NCBI GenBank assembly: GCA_046760905.1
Contig: JBHIFB010000024.1
Span: 1 to 30,062, forward strand
Source of the DNA: JBHIFB01 sp046760905
Lineage (GTDB): Bacteria > Gemmatimonadota > CAZMKB01
Reading direction: 5' to 3'
DNA: 30,062 nt
Shown here: in pieces, positions 8,557 to 16,694 of the stretch
How the letters are laid out: each line of letters begins with the position of its first letter
Position numbering within the stretch: position 1 is the first letter of the stretch
Notes under the pieces: model-generated
The model's database searches: none
Told to the model about the DNA's origin: nothing
What the model saw: the letters and a program-made list of their open reading frames with translations, nothing else
Program-made: the position numbers and the translations under genes

Positions 8557-9303
8557 TCAGCTCAGACTCTTCAGGAGCTCCTCGTCCATGTCGAAGTTCG
8601 ATGCCACCCGCTGTACGTCGTCGTGCTCCTCCAGAGCCTCCATGAGCTTGAGGAGCTTCTCCGCATCCTTCCCCTCGACCTTCACGTAGCTGCTGGGTAT
8701 CATAGCGACTTCCGCACCATCAACCTCTATTCCCTTACTTATAATGCATTCCTTCACTCGTTCCAGTTCCCCGGGACTGGTCGTGATCGTGTGATGCCCT
8801 TCCTCTGATAGAAAATCCTCAGCACCGCATTCCAGAGCAGTGTCAAGGGTGGCGTCCTCACTGTACCTCGATCCATCGACGTAGATCTGTCCCTTCTGAG
8901 TGAACATCCAGGCCACACACCCTGACGAACCGAGGTTGCCTCCCTGTTTCGTGAAAATGTGCCGTATCTCGGAGACCGTCCGGTTCTTGTTGTCAGTGAG
9001 CACTTCCACGAAAATCGCCACTCCTCCTGGGCCATAGCCCTCATATGTGGCATTCTCATAGTGTGTTCCCGGGAGTTCGCCCGTACCCTTCTTTATCGCT
9101 CTCAGGATGTTTTCCTGCGGCATGTTGTGAGCTTTCGCATTATCGACTGCGGTCCTGAGCCTGGGATTTGCATTTATGTCCCCACCGCCCTCCCTCGCTG
9201 CGACCATGATCTCCTTGATGATCTTTGTGAAGACACGTCCTCGCCTGGCATCCTCTGTGGCCTTTTTCCTCTTGATCGTGGACCATTTTGAATGTCCCGA
9301 CAT
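8557..9303 (-). CDS. YebC/PmpR/TACO1-family protein
   Basis: 248 residues from the ATG at 9303. GAGGAG lies seven bases before it, and the family start MSGHSKWSTIKRKK begins there; an upstream ATG at 9318 would add MRSGR. Seen: GRVFTKIIKEI, ANPRLRTAVDNAKAHNMPQENILRAIKKGTG, YEGYGPGGVAIFVE, TDNKNRT, RHIFTKQGGNLGSSGCVAWMF, and the C-terminal LMEALEEHDDVQRVASNFD. Members have been described both as transcription factors and as ribosome-associated factors easing translation of difficult sequences. The sequence alone does not decide between these. Its position beside ruvC is common in bacteria. It is the first gene of the minus-strand operon. Confidence 0.96.
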   Translation of the reverse strand: MSGHSKWSTIKRKKATEDARRGRVFTKIIKEIMVAAREGGGDINANPRLRTAVDNAKAHNMPQENILRAIKKGTGELPGTHYENATYEGYGPGGVAIFVEVLTDNKNRTVSEIRHIFTKQGGNLGSSGCVAWMFTQKGQIYVDGSRYSEDATLDTALECGAEDFLSEEGHHTITTSPGELERVKECIISKGIEVDGAEVAMIPSSYVKVEGKDAEKLLKLMEALEEHDDVQRVASNFDMDEELLKSLS

Positions 9304-9344
9304 GCGCCCGCTCCTCATGGAAATGGGATAAAAGCAACTTCCGA

Positions 9345-9380
9345 TGCTGAAAATATATCCACCGTTTCAGGAAAAATCAA
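9345..9380 (-). promoter_or_regulatory. Predicted sigma-70-type promoter of the yebC-ruvCAB-queA-tgt operon
   Basis: On the minus strand, TTGATT (9375-9380) is separated by exactly 17 bases from TATATT (9352-9357). Transcription would start near 9345, about 40 bases before the yebC-like start codon. It is the best promoter upstream of the eleven-gene minus-strand cluster. This is a consensus match only. Confidence 0.65.
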
Positions 9381-9415
9381 CATGCGCCTTTCCGGGAAAC
9401 TTCCCCCTCTGTCTC

Positions 9416-9450
9416 TTGACAGTATGAGGATATGTTGTTTCTTATATAAA
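9416..9450 (+). promoter_or_regulatory. Weak candidate promoter for the small orphan gene
   Basis: A consensus TTGACA (9416-9421) is followed by an AT-rich TATATAAA run (9443-9450), but the spacing (about 20-21 bases) is longer than the optimal 17. A 20-base palindrome follows immediately. Low confidence. Confidence 0.3.
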
Positions 9451-9454
9451 TGTG

Positions 9455-9474
9455 AGCCCGTGATATCACGGGCT
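9455..9474. promoter_or_regulatory. Perfect 20-base palindrome
   Basis: The sequence AGCCCGTGATATCACGGGCT is a perfect inverted repeat without loop. It lies between the divergent yebC-like gene and the small basic gene, about 55 bases before the latter's ribosome site. No T-run follows on either strand, so a dimeric repressor or activator site is more likely than a terminator. Confidence 0.5.
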
Positions 9475-9529
9475 ATCCCAGGCTGGATACGCCTTAGAAC
9501 TTCCCGTGAAAGAGAGGTGATAAAACAGG

Positions 9530-9913
9530 GTGGCCAACAAAGGTGATTTCAGGGGACCTCCTCCAAAACTTAAGAGAAAAAGATTCGACCACACGGAGAA
9601 GGCAAAGAAAAGGAAAGAGATAAGGAAGAAACTTACCAAGGCGACCGTCAAAAGAAAACTCCTCCATAGCTTCGATGAGGCACTTGACCACCTCAGAATC
9701 TACAACAGAGTGACATCGATTGATGCGAAGCGCCTGCATCTGAGGAAAGCGCTTTATCATCTGGATGCATGTCTCGAGGTGAGACCCGGCAACCACATGC
9801 TTAGAGCGCAACAAAGCCTCTGTCAGGAGGAGCTCCGGGAGATAGAGAAGCAGGAAAAAGAGACCAGGCCCGGCCAGCTTGAGATAGTGCTCGACCCCGA
9901 CTGGCACGGATAG
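9530..9913 (+). CDS. Small basic protein of unknown function with TPR-like helices
   Basis: 127 residues with a GTG start. AGAGAGGTGATAA lies about ten bases upstream. I do not recognise the family. Residues 1-45 are extremely rich in lysine and arginine (KLKRKRFDHTEKAKKRKEIRKKL), as in nucleic-acid or ribosome-binding tails. Residues 48-105 form two or three amphipathic helices (FDEALDHLRIYN, KALYHLDACLEVRPGNHMLRAQQSL) that resemble a tetratricopeptide pair. There is no signal peptide or membrane segment. It stands alone between the housekeeping operon and the kinase, both on separate transcripts. The opposite-strand frame at this place is hydrophobic and has no ribosome site, so this strand is preferred. 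Confidence 0.65.
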   Translation: MANKGDFRGPPPKLKRKRFDHTEKAKKRKEIRKKLTKATVKRKLLHSFDEALDHLRIYNRVTSIDAKRLHLRKALYHLDACLEVRPGNHMLRAQQSLCQEELREIEKQEKETRPGQLEIVLDPDWHG

Positions 9914-9927
9914 AGAAGACAATGGAA

Positions 9928-9943
9928 CGGCACTGTTTTTGCA
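9928..9943 (+). promoter_or_regulatory. Sigma-54-like -24/-12 element upstream of the hybrid kinase
   Basis: CGGCAC, five bases, then TTGCA: the invariant GG (9929-9930) and GC (9941-9942) have the correct sigma-54 spacing (consensus TGGCAC-N5-TTGC). Transcription would start near 9954, leaving a leader of about 135 bases before the kinase start. No sigma-54 activator gene is in the window. This is a pattern match only. Confidence 0.45.
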
Positions 9944-10088
9944 TAACAACATTTTTAATTGATAAGGCTTCATCTTTTAAAGGCATGATAGAGAAATGTG
10001 CCGTAATAATAATTCATGACAGCCTGGGCCTGGGGGCGTACAGGGCTGATTACCGCATACATTTTTAAATCTTCGAGGGTCGGTCGAC

Positions 10089-13000
10089 ATGAATGATGAA
10101 TGGAAAACCAGGCGCCAGCTCCTGGAGGAGCTGGCTGATTTGCGTCGCCTGATAGAGGAGAACAGAGAATCGGAGGAAGTGTTTAGAAGAAGGGTCGAGA
10201 TCGAGAAGCTCATCACATCGATAATAACGCTGTTCGGCCAACTCGGAGTGGAGGATGTTGATGAAGGGATAAATCGGTCGCTTCGATTGATCGGAAAATT
10301 CACCGGTTCCGACAGGGCTTTCGTCTTCTTATTCAAAGACAGGACAAAGCAGACGATATATGAATCAAATGATTGGTGCGAGGAAGGGATCGAATCGAAC
10401 AGAGAAAAATTCAGGGGCTTGGAGGTTCTGGCCATCCCCTGGGTGATGGGAAAGCTCTCCCGTTTTGAAGACATCGTAATACATGAACTCGAAGAGCTTC
10501 CAGAGGAGGCTAACGTCGAAAAGAAGATAATCCAATCCAGCGGTTCTAAATCTGTAGTGCTGGTGCCTATGATCCAGGCAAGATCTCTCTTTGGCTTCCT
10601 CGGGATCGCTACTGTTAAGAGACAGAGAAGGTGGCCGGACGATACGACCGGCCTTCTAAGATCAACCGGGGAGATCTTTGTAAATGCACTCGAGCGGAAG
10701 CGTTCAAACGAAACACTCAGGCTCTACGGTGATGAATTAAGAACTCTGTTCAACACGACGCCTGTCCCGCAGATAGTCATAGACGCCAATGAACGCATCC
10801 ATCACGCAAACAGAGCCGCGTTAAAGCTTGCCCACACTCCAGTGGTTGATACGGTAATAGGGAAGAAAATTGGCGAGGTGCTTCTCTGCAAAAACCACGT
10901 CGAATCGTCCGAAGAGTGCGGACATACACCCTACTGCGGGGATTGTGAAATCCGCAGGTGCATTCTTCAAACTTTCCGATTACAGGAACCGGTGTCCGGC
11001 ATAGAAACGGAGATCGAGCAGAATCATGGAGCGAAACACTTTCTCAGAACGGTGCTTGTAAACACCGCCTTTCTGAAAAGCAACGTCGGAGCGCGCGTCA
11101 TCGTCTCATTCGAAGACATCACTGACCGTAAGGAGAGGGAGAAGCGCATCAGCGGCCTCAATCTCTTGAAGGAGGAACTGCTCAATCCCGGGGGTCTTGA
11201 TCAGAAGCTCAAGCTCATAACCGATGGTGTGGTATCAATTTTCAACGCAGATTTCGCCCGCATCTGGATCACAAAACCCGGCGACCTGTGCAACGAAGGC
11301 TGCATTCACGGCCAGGCAACCGAGGGGCCTAACGTGTGCAAATCACGGGATCGTTGCCTTCATCTGACGGCCAGCTCGGGACGCTACACCCACATCGATG
11401 GCGAGGTTCACCGGCGCGTACCACTCGGCTGTTATAAGATCGGAAGGGTTGCATCCGGCCAAGATAACAAATTTATAACTAACGATGTTTGCCGTGACCC
11501 TCGTGTTCACAATCATGACTGGGCCAGAGAGCTCGGACTTGTTTCTTTCGCAGGTTACCGACTTCTCTCGGCACCAGGGGAGCCAATAGGTGTCCTGGCA
11601 CTCTTCAGCAAACATGAGATTTCATCGGATGAGGACAAGCTGCTCCAGGACCTTGCGAACACCACTGCTCAAGTTATCCAGGTTGTGAAAGCACATGATA
11701 AGACACATCACATGCTTTCACTTGTTCAGGCGACTTTGGAGTCGACTGCCGACGGAATCCTTGTGGTGGACAAATCGGGGAGAATCATCTCCTACAACAA
11801 GCGGTTTGCAGAGATGTGGCGAATCCCAAAGGATGTCTTAGACACCCGAAATGACGACAAGGCGCTCGCACACGTATTGATTCAACTAAAGGAACCGGAG
11901 CAATTTCTGAATAAAGTCAGAGAGCTGTATTCCCGGCCTGAAGCCGAGAGCTTTGATGTGCTCGAATTCAAGGATGGCAGGGTTTTTGAGCGCTTCTCGA
12001 TGCCCCAATACATGGAAGGAAACCCGATAGGACGCGTGTGGAGTTTCCGGGATGTAACCGAGCACAGGAAGGTGGAAAATCGCCAGAAGTTGTCCAATAA
12101 ATTGCTTGAACTCTTGAATCGATCCGGCGAAAGGAAATATAAGATCCATCAGGCACTTCTCTTGATACAGGAATATACCGGATTCGAGGCCATCGGCATC
12201 AGGCTCAAGAGAGGTCATGATTATCCATACTATGAGACCCGCGGTTTTCCATCGGAATTCGTGGAAAGCGAAACCAGTCTGTGCGCCTGCGATCATGATG
12301 ATAAGGTGATACGAGATGAAAGAGGCAAACCCTACCTAGAGTGCATGTGCGGAAACATAATCTCGGGCAGGACCGATCCATCCAAGCCATTCTTCACGAC
12401 AGGCGGCAGCTTCTGGACCAACAGCACAACCGAACTCCTCGCTTCGACTTCAGCGAAAGATCGCCTGGCACGCACACGGAATCGATGCAACAGTGCCGGT
12501 TACGAATCTGTGGGTCTCATTCCGCTGCGATCAGGTCATGATGCTGTAGGATTACTTCAACTGAATGACAGCAGGAAGAACATGTTCAGTCTGGATCTTG
12601 TAAAATTTCTAGAAGGAATCGGAGCCAGTATCGGGATAGCCCTTGCCCGTGAAGAGGTGGCTGACGCCTTGCTCACCTCGGCACAACAGTGGTGGAGCAC
12701 CTTCGATGCCATAAACGATGCCGTTTTCCTTTCCGATCTGGATGGGAGGATTACACAGTGCAACAGGGCAACAGCTAAGCTCCTGGGGAAAGAACGTGAT
12801 GATATCATAGGCAATTACTGCTATAAGATGGTGCACGACAGCCAGGGATTCATCATCGGCTGCCCACTCGAACTCATGAAAAAAACCGGGAAAAGAGAAA
12901 CCATTTCACTGGAGATGACAGACGGCTGTCTCGAAGTTTCTGTGGATCCCGTCAAGGATAAGGACGGCAAAATCGCCGGCGCCGTTCACATCATTTCTGA

Positions 13001-14192
13001 CACCACCGAGCGTAAAGCAGCACGAAAAGCCCTCGAAGATCAGAGATCGCTCCTGGATGAGCTTGCAAGATCTGCCAAGCTCGAATCAATAGGCCTCCTT
13101 GCAGGCGGTATAGCCCACGATTTCAACAACATCTTTACCTCAATCTTCGGTAACATCAGCATTGCAAAAATGCACTCTGAGCCCGACAGTAAAATATTTC
13201 ATCTGCTTACCGAAACTGAAAAGGCATCCGCGCGGGCGAAAAGCCTGACGAAGAAGCTTCTCACCTTCTCAAGAGGCGGTGCGCCGATTAAAAAAAGTTC
13301 CTCTCTAGCTGAACTTTTAAGGGAGACTGCGAATTTCGCCTTGAGCGGCTCCAATGTGAAATGCGTTTACACGATAAGCGATGACCTCTGGCAGACTGAA
13401 ATAGACGTCGGCCAGATCAGCCAGGTTATTCATAACCTGATAATAAATGCAGTGCAGGCCATGCCCGAGGGCGGAAAGATAGAAATACTGGCGGAGAACT
13501 CAACCCTTGTAAAAGAAAGCGCTCCTTTAATCAATGAGGGGAAATACATCAAGGTAACTATACGTGATGAGGGAACCGGCATAAGGGAAGAGCATCTCGA
13601 TAAGATATTCGACCCGTACTTCACCACGAAGGAGAAAGGGAGCGGCCTTGGGCTTACGATAAGTCATTCGATAATAAAACAGCATGAAGGACATATAAGC
13701 GTGGAATCAGAGCCTGGAAAAGGAACCGCATTTCACATATACCTTCCCGCATCTGAAAAAGAGGTTGCCAGTGAAGCGAAAAAAGGTGAGGTGAAACAAA
13801 ACGGTGGAGGGAGGCTCATTTTGATGGATGATGATGACTCCATCCGTGAATCCGTCGGCGAAATGCTGAGGTTTTTCGGTTATGAGGTTGAGTTTGCATG
13901 TGATGGTAGAGAGGCCGTTGAGATGTACAAAAAAGCCAGAAAGTCAGAGAGACCTTTCGATGCAGTGATCATGGATCTCACGATCCCCGGTGGCATGGGA
14001 GGCAAGGAGGCTATCCAAAAGCTCCTGGAAATCGATCCGAATGTGAAGGCGATCGTCTCAAGCGGTTATTCCAATGGTCCTGTCATGACCGAGTACAGAA
14101 AATACGGCTTCAGTGCCGTTGTCGCCAAACCATACAATGTAGAAGAGCTTCACTCAACACTCTCCAGAATAATACACAACGGCAGGAAATAA
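10089..14192 (+). CDS. Hybrid sensor histidine kinase (GAF-PAS-GAF-PAS-GAF-PAS-HK-REC) with cysteine-rich sensor modules
   Basis: 1367 residues, with no membrane helix or signal peptide, so cytoplasmic. Approximate layout: coiled coil 1-35; GAF 38-205; PAS 217-350; GAF 365-535; PAS 541-665; GAF 670-855; PAS 863-975; HisKA with phospho-acceptor H1010 (GIAHDFNN); HATPase (IIHNLIINAVQAMPEGG-type N box, RDEGTGI, FDPYFTTKEKGSGLGL); C-terminal receiver 1256-1365 with acceptor D1296 (IMDLTIPGG) and late Lys in AKPYN. Cysteine clusters: C267/277/283/286/291 in the first PAS; C401/405/417/423/448 in the second GAF; C732/734/752/754 and C800 in the third GAF. Such clusters could bind metal, an iron-sulfur group or haem, or sense redox; that is inference. 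GAGGGT precedes the ATG by eight bases. No separate response regulator is adjacent. Confidence 0.93.
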   Translation: MNDEWKTRRQLLEELADLRRLIEENRESEEVFRRRVEIEKLITSIITLFGQLGVEDVDEGINRSLRLIGKFTGSDRAFVFLFKDRTKQTIYESNDWCEEGIESNREKFRGLEVLAIPWVMGKLSRFEDIVIHELEELPEEANVEKKIIQSSGSKSVVLVPMIQARSLFGFLGIATVKRQRRWPDDTTGLLRSTGEIFVNALERKRSNETLRLYGDELRTLFNTTPVPQIVIDANERIHHANRAALKLAHTPVVDTVIGKKIGEVLLCKNHVESSEECGHTPYCGDCEIRRCILQTFRLQEPVSGIETEIEQNHGAKHFLRTVLVNTAFLKSNVGARVIVSFEDITDRKEREKRISGLNLLKEELLNPGGLDQKLKLITDGVVSIFNADFARIWITKPGDLCNEGCIHGQATEGPNVCKSRDRCLHLTASSGRYTHIDGEVHRRVPLGCYKIGRVASGQDNKFITNDVCRDPRVHNHDWARELGLVSFAGYRLLSAPGEPIGVLALFSKHEISSDEDKLLQDLANTTAQVIQVVKAHDKTHHMLSLVQATLESTADGILVVDKSGRIISYNKRFAEMWRIPKDVLDTRNDDKALAHVLIQLKEPEQFLNKVRELYSRPEAESFDVLEFKDGRVFERFSMPQYMEGNPIGRVWSFRDVTEHRKVENRQKLSNKLLELLNRSGERKYKIHQALLLIQEYTGFEAIGIRLKRGHDYPYYETRGFPSEFVESETSLCACDHDDKVIRDERGKPYLECMCGNIISGRTDPSKPFFTTGGSFWTNSTTELLASTSAKDRLARTRNRCNSAGYESVGLIPLRSGHDAVGLLQLNDSRKNMFSLDLVKFLEGIGASIGIALAREEVADALLTSAQQWWSTFDAINDAVFLSDLDGRITQCNRATAKLLGKERDDIIGNYCYKMVHDSQGFIIGCPLELMKKTGKRETISLEMTDGCLEVSVDPVKDKDGKIAGAVHIISDTTERKAARKALEDQRSLLDELARSAKLESIGLLAGGIAHDFNNIFTSIFGNISIAKMHSEPDSKIFHLLTETEKASARAKSLTKKLLTFSRGGAPIKKSSSLAELLRETANFALSGSNVKCVYTISDDLWQTEIDVGQISQVIHNLIINAVQAMPEGGKIEILAENSTLVKESAPLINEGKYIKVTIRDEGTGIREEHLDKIFDPYFTTKEKGSGLGLTISHSIIKQHEGHISVESEPGKGTAFHIYLPASEKEVASEAKKGEVKQNGGGRLILMDDDDSIRESVGEMLRFFGYEVEFACDGREAVEMYKKARKSERPFDAVIMDLTIPGGMGGKEAIQKLLEIDPNVKAIVSSGYSNGPVMTEYRKYGFSAVVAKPYNVEELHSTLSRIIHNGRK

Positions 14193-14368
14193 GCGACACA
14201 TATTTTGCTGACTTTCCTCGGTCTCAGATGAATCCCTATACTGATCTTATCCTGCATCGATTCTCCCCCGAAGTCCTCGCGATTAACGAAAAAAACCAAG
14301 AAAGTAATAATGTGAGTTTTTCACAGTGCTTGAGACGGATTGAGGAGTTGGAATTACCGCTTCGATGC

Positions 14369-16531
14369 TTAAAAGGAAAAGACCATTGGATTGGCATCCC
14401 CCTCCAAGATCCCCTTCTCACCTATTTTGCCTCCGTGGAAGGAGAGGTAGCTGTAGTTTCCATAGTGGACGATCTTTCTGGAAGGGGCCAGAATCTCCTC
14501 GAGCGAACTGCCCGAGAATAGCGTGATCGCCTTCTTCGAATTGTAAGGATTTCTCAGCACGATCACAACGCTGGCAGGTTCGGCGATCTCCATGCCGTTT
14601 ATTCTTAACTTACCGCCTTCAACAGAGAACCCTTCCGGCAGGTCGGCGGAAAATCTTCTGGCAACCGAATTCACCTCGGGACGGCCGATAACGAATAGCG
14701 ACCTTGTTCGTATATCAGATTCCGTCAGTTCTTCATCAGGGAGTATTCTCACCTGTTCTTCTTTCCCCCTGAGAGCTTGCGCCACTTCCCTGTACCGGTC
14801 GTCCTCCTCTTCAGCATAGGAAGACGGGATAACTATGATGGCATTCTTGTCACCAAGAGCCATCGAGATGGTAGGCTCGATCTCCATCGGATCAAGGCGC
14901 CTGAAGACATCGTAGCCCTGATCAATGAGTAATTTTCTGGGTGGACTCTCCGTGCGTATCTCAAATCCCTGTGCAAAATCAGATAGCACGATGAGCTCCT
15001 CTACCAGACCGTTCTCTGTCTCGAGTTCTACAGGTACGAACAGCTTGTAGAGGTTTTCACCATCGATGATCTGTTTTAGCCTGAAGGAGACAACATATCT
15101 CCCATCCTCTTTCCTGGCTCTCACCTTCTCCAGCTCGATAGTGGGTGCCCCCCCTCTGTCAACCCACTGCGAGAAGTACCAGCTCAGATCCTCCCCTCCC
15201 ACTTCACTGAACACATTCTGGATATCCTCCCAGCTCGCTTTCTCGAAGAGAAATCTCTGGAAGAGGATCCTCAACGCTCGTTCGAACTTTACCTCTCCCA
15301 GATAGCGTTTCAACTGGTGGAATATCATCGCCACCTTCCCATACCCGACAGCCCTCGTCGCCGGTGTTGTCCTGCTGGTGAAGGTTCGCACGGGCTCATC
15401 ATTCGTTTCAGTAACATAAACACTGTAGTCACGCAACAGATTTTTCCTGTATTCTATCCCCTTCTCAGCCGACTGCTTCTCCTTATAGAGGTGGTCCGCA
15501 AGGTATGTTGTAAGACCCTCACACCAGTTGCCACTTTCATAGTCAACGAAGACTCCATTGCCCCACCAGTTATGGAGCACTTCGTGTCCCAGCGAGGTAT
15601 AGACAATGAATGGGAGACGGATCACACTGCTTCCAAGTAGAGTGAAGGAGGGCATACCATAGCCTGTTGGAAAAAAATTCTCGACGATGGCAAATTTTCC
15701 GTAAGGATAAGGCCCTATCATGTCTTCGTACATATCTACATAGCTCGCACTCTTTTCGAGGTACGTCTCAACAAGCTCATTTGTTTCGTGGAAGAAGAAG
15801 GCGTATATCTTTATTCCGTTGTGATGAAGAACCGTCACATCCCACTTCCCCATGACGAGGTAGATCACATCGCCCGGACAGTTCGACTTCCAGACAGTGA
15901 TCACCTTATCTCCAGCCTCATCCCTTGAAATCCTCCTGCCCTGCGAGACCGTCTCATATCCTGCGGGCGGGGTGGTGGTGAGTCGGAAGCTGTGCAAGTA
16001 ACCTTCGAAGGAGGGGTACCAGAAACTTTCCTCGCTGAGGAAGGCTCCTCTTTCCTCGATGAGCCCTGTCGTCTGATCCGCGATGCTCGTTCTGGAGAAC
16101 TCCGGTACCGTGAGAGTGTCAAAAATGACTCCGCCGTAATGAACTTCGATTTTGATCCGCTCCTCTCCCCAATCTCCAGCGATCTTCACGAGTTTCGCAT
16201 TTTCATATGCTGGTTTTGGCTCTTTCCCACTGCCTGTTTCACCAGTGTGATCTTCCGGCTCGTATTCGAGTGATTCCTCGAAGATAACATCCTCTCCGTT
16301 TATCCGGACGCCATCGACTTTGAGTGATTTTCGTATGAAGAAGCAAAGTGGTGTTGAGGTCGGAGTAAACTCCAACACGTCGGAAGCCTTCAACCTGTGC
16401 TCGGAAGGATAAAGCTCTATATCTATATCATGGAAAATCAAGCTGTGATCAGCAGGCGTACCAGATGTGGGGAAAATGAGTATTAATGCGAAGAAAATGA
16501 TAGGAGCTTTATACACTGACAATGTTCGCAT
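14369..16531 (-). CDS. Secreted M1-family-like zinc metallopeptidase, divergent
   Basis: 720 residues. A signal peptide (about 1-27, YKAPIIFFALILIFPTSGTPA) exports it. An N-terminal beta domain (28-220) precedes the catalytic region with zinc motif HEVLHNWWGN (H316, E317, H320) and a downstream EGLTTYLADHLY (E338), the M1 arrangement. Two deviations: the gap between the second His and the Glu is 17 residues rather than the usual 18, and the GAMEN exopeptidase motif is replaced by YGMPSFTLLG. A later Tyr in TRAVGYGKVAMIFHQL (about 400) matches the family's transition-state Tyr region. A C-terminal domain (545-720) is not recognised. GAGG lies before the ATG. The gene follows the barrel gene on the same strand after 163 bases. 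Confidence 0.87.
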   Translation of the reverse strand: MRTLSVYKAPIIFFALILIFPTSGTPADHSLIFHDIDIELYPSEHRLKASDVLEFTPTSTPLCFFIRKSLKVDGVRINGEDVIFEESLEYEPEDHTGETGSGKEPKPAYENAKLVKIAGDWGEERIKIEVHYGGVIFDTLTVPEFSRTSIADQTTGLIEERGAFLSEESFWYPSFEGYLHSFRLTTTPPAGYETVSQGRRISRDEAGDKVITVWKSNCPGDVIYLVMGKWDVTVLHHNGIKIYAFFFHETNELVETYLEKSASYVDMYEDMIGPYPYGKFAIVENFFPTGYGMPSFTLLGSSVIRLPFIVYTSLGHEVLHNWWGNGVFVDYESGNWCEGLTTYLADHLYKEKQSAEKGIEYRKNLLRDYSVYVTETNDEPVRTFTSRTTPATRAVGYGKVAMIFHQLKRYLGEVKFERALRILFQRFLFEKASWEDIQNVFSEVGGEDLSWYFSQWVDRGGAPTIELEKVRARKEDGRYVVSFRLKQIIDGENLYKLFVPVELETENGLVEELIVLSDFAQGFEIRTESPPRKLLIDQGYDVFRRLDPMEIEPTISMALGDKNAIIVIPSSYAEEEDDRYREVAQALRGKEEQVRILPDEELTESDIRTRSLFVIGRPEVNSVARRFSADLPEGFSVEGGKLRINGMEIAEPASVVIVLRNPYNSKKAITLFSGSSLEEILAPSRKIVHYGNYSYLSFHGGKIGEKGILEGDANPMVFSF

Positions 16532-16694
16532 CTCTACCTCTTAAAAATTACAAATGGGCTTTAGGTAGTACTTTATTTCTCATCCAATCTGGGGCTCACC
16601 GGCAGCCACAGCCTTCTGGAGAAGAGGGGATCGACTTTGAAGCCGGTTTTTCAAAAGGAGCCAATTCATCCTCACATTCAACATTCGGTGGTTC

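Noticed and set aside
9494..9973. Minus-strand frame of 159 residues opposite the small basic gene
   Set aside because: No ribosome site and an unnatural leucine/phenylalanine-rich composition. The plus-strand frame has a ribosome site and protein-like helices.
14311..14325. TGTGA/TCACA hairpin between the kinase and M1-like genes
   Set aside because: Only a 5-base stem with a 5-base loop and no T-run after it; too weak for a terminator and common by chance.
14228..14521. Plus-strand frame of 97 residues after the hybrid kinase
   Set aside because: No ribosome site, no family resemblance, and its second half is antisense to the end of the M1-like peptidase gene.
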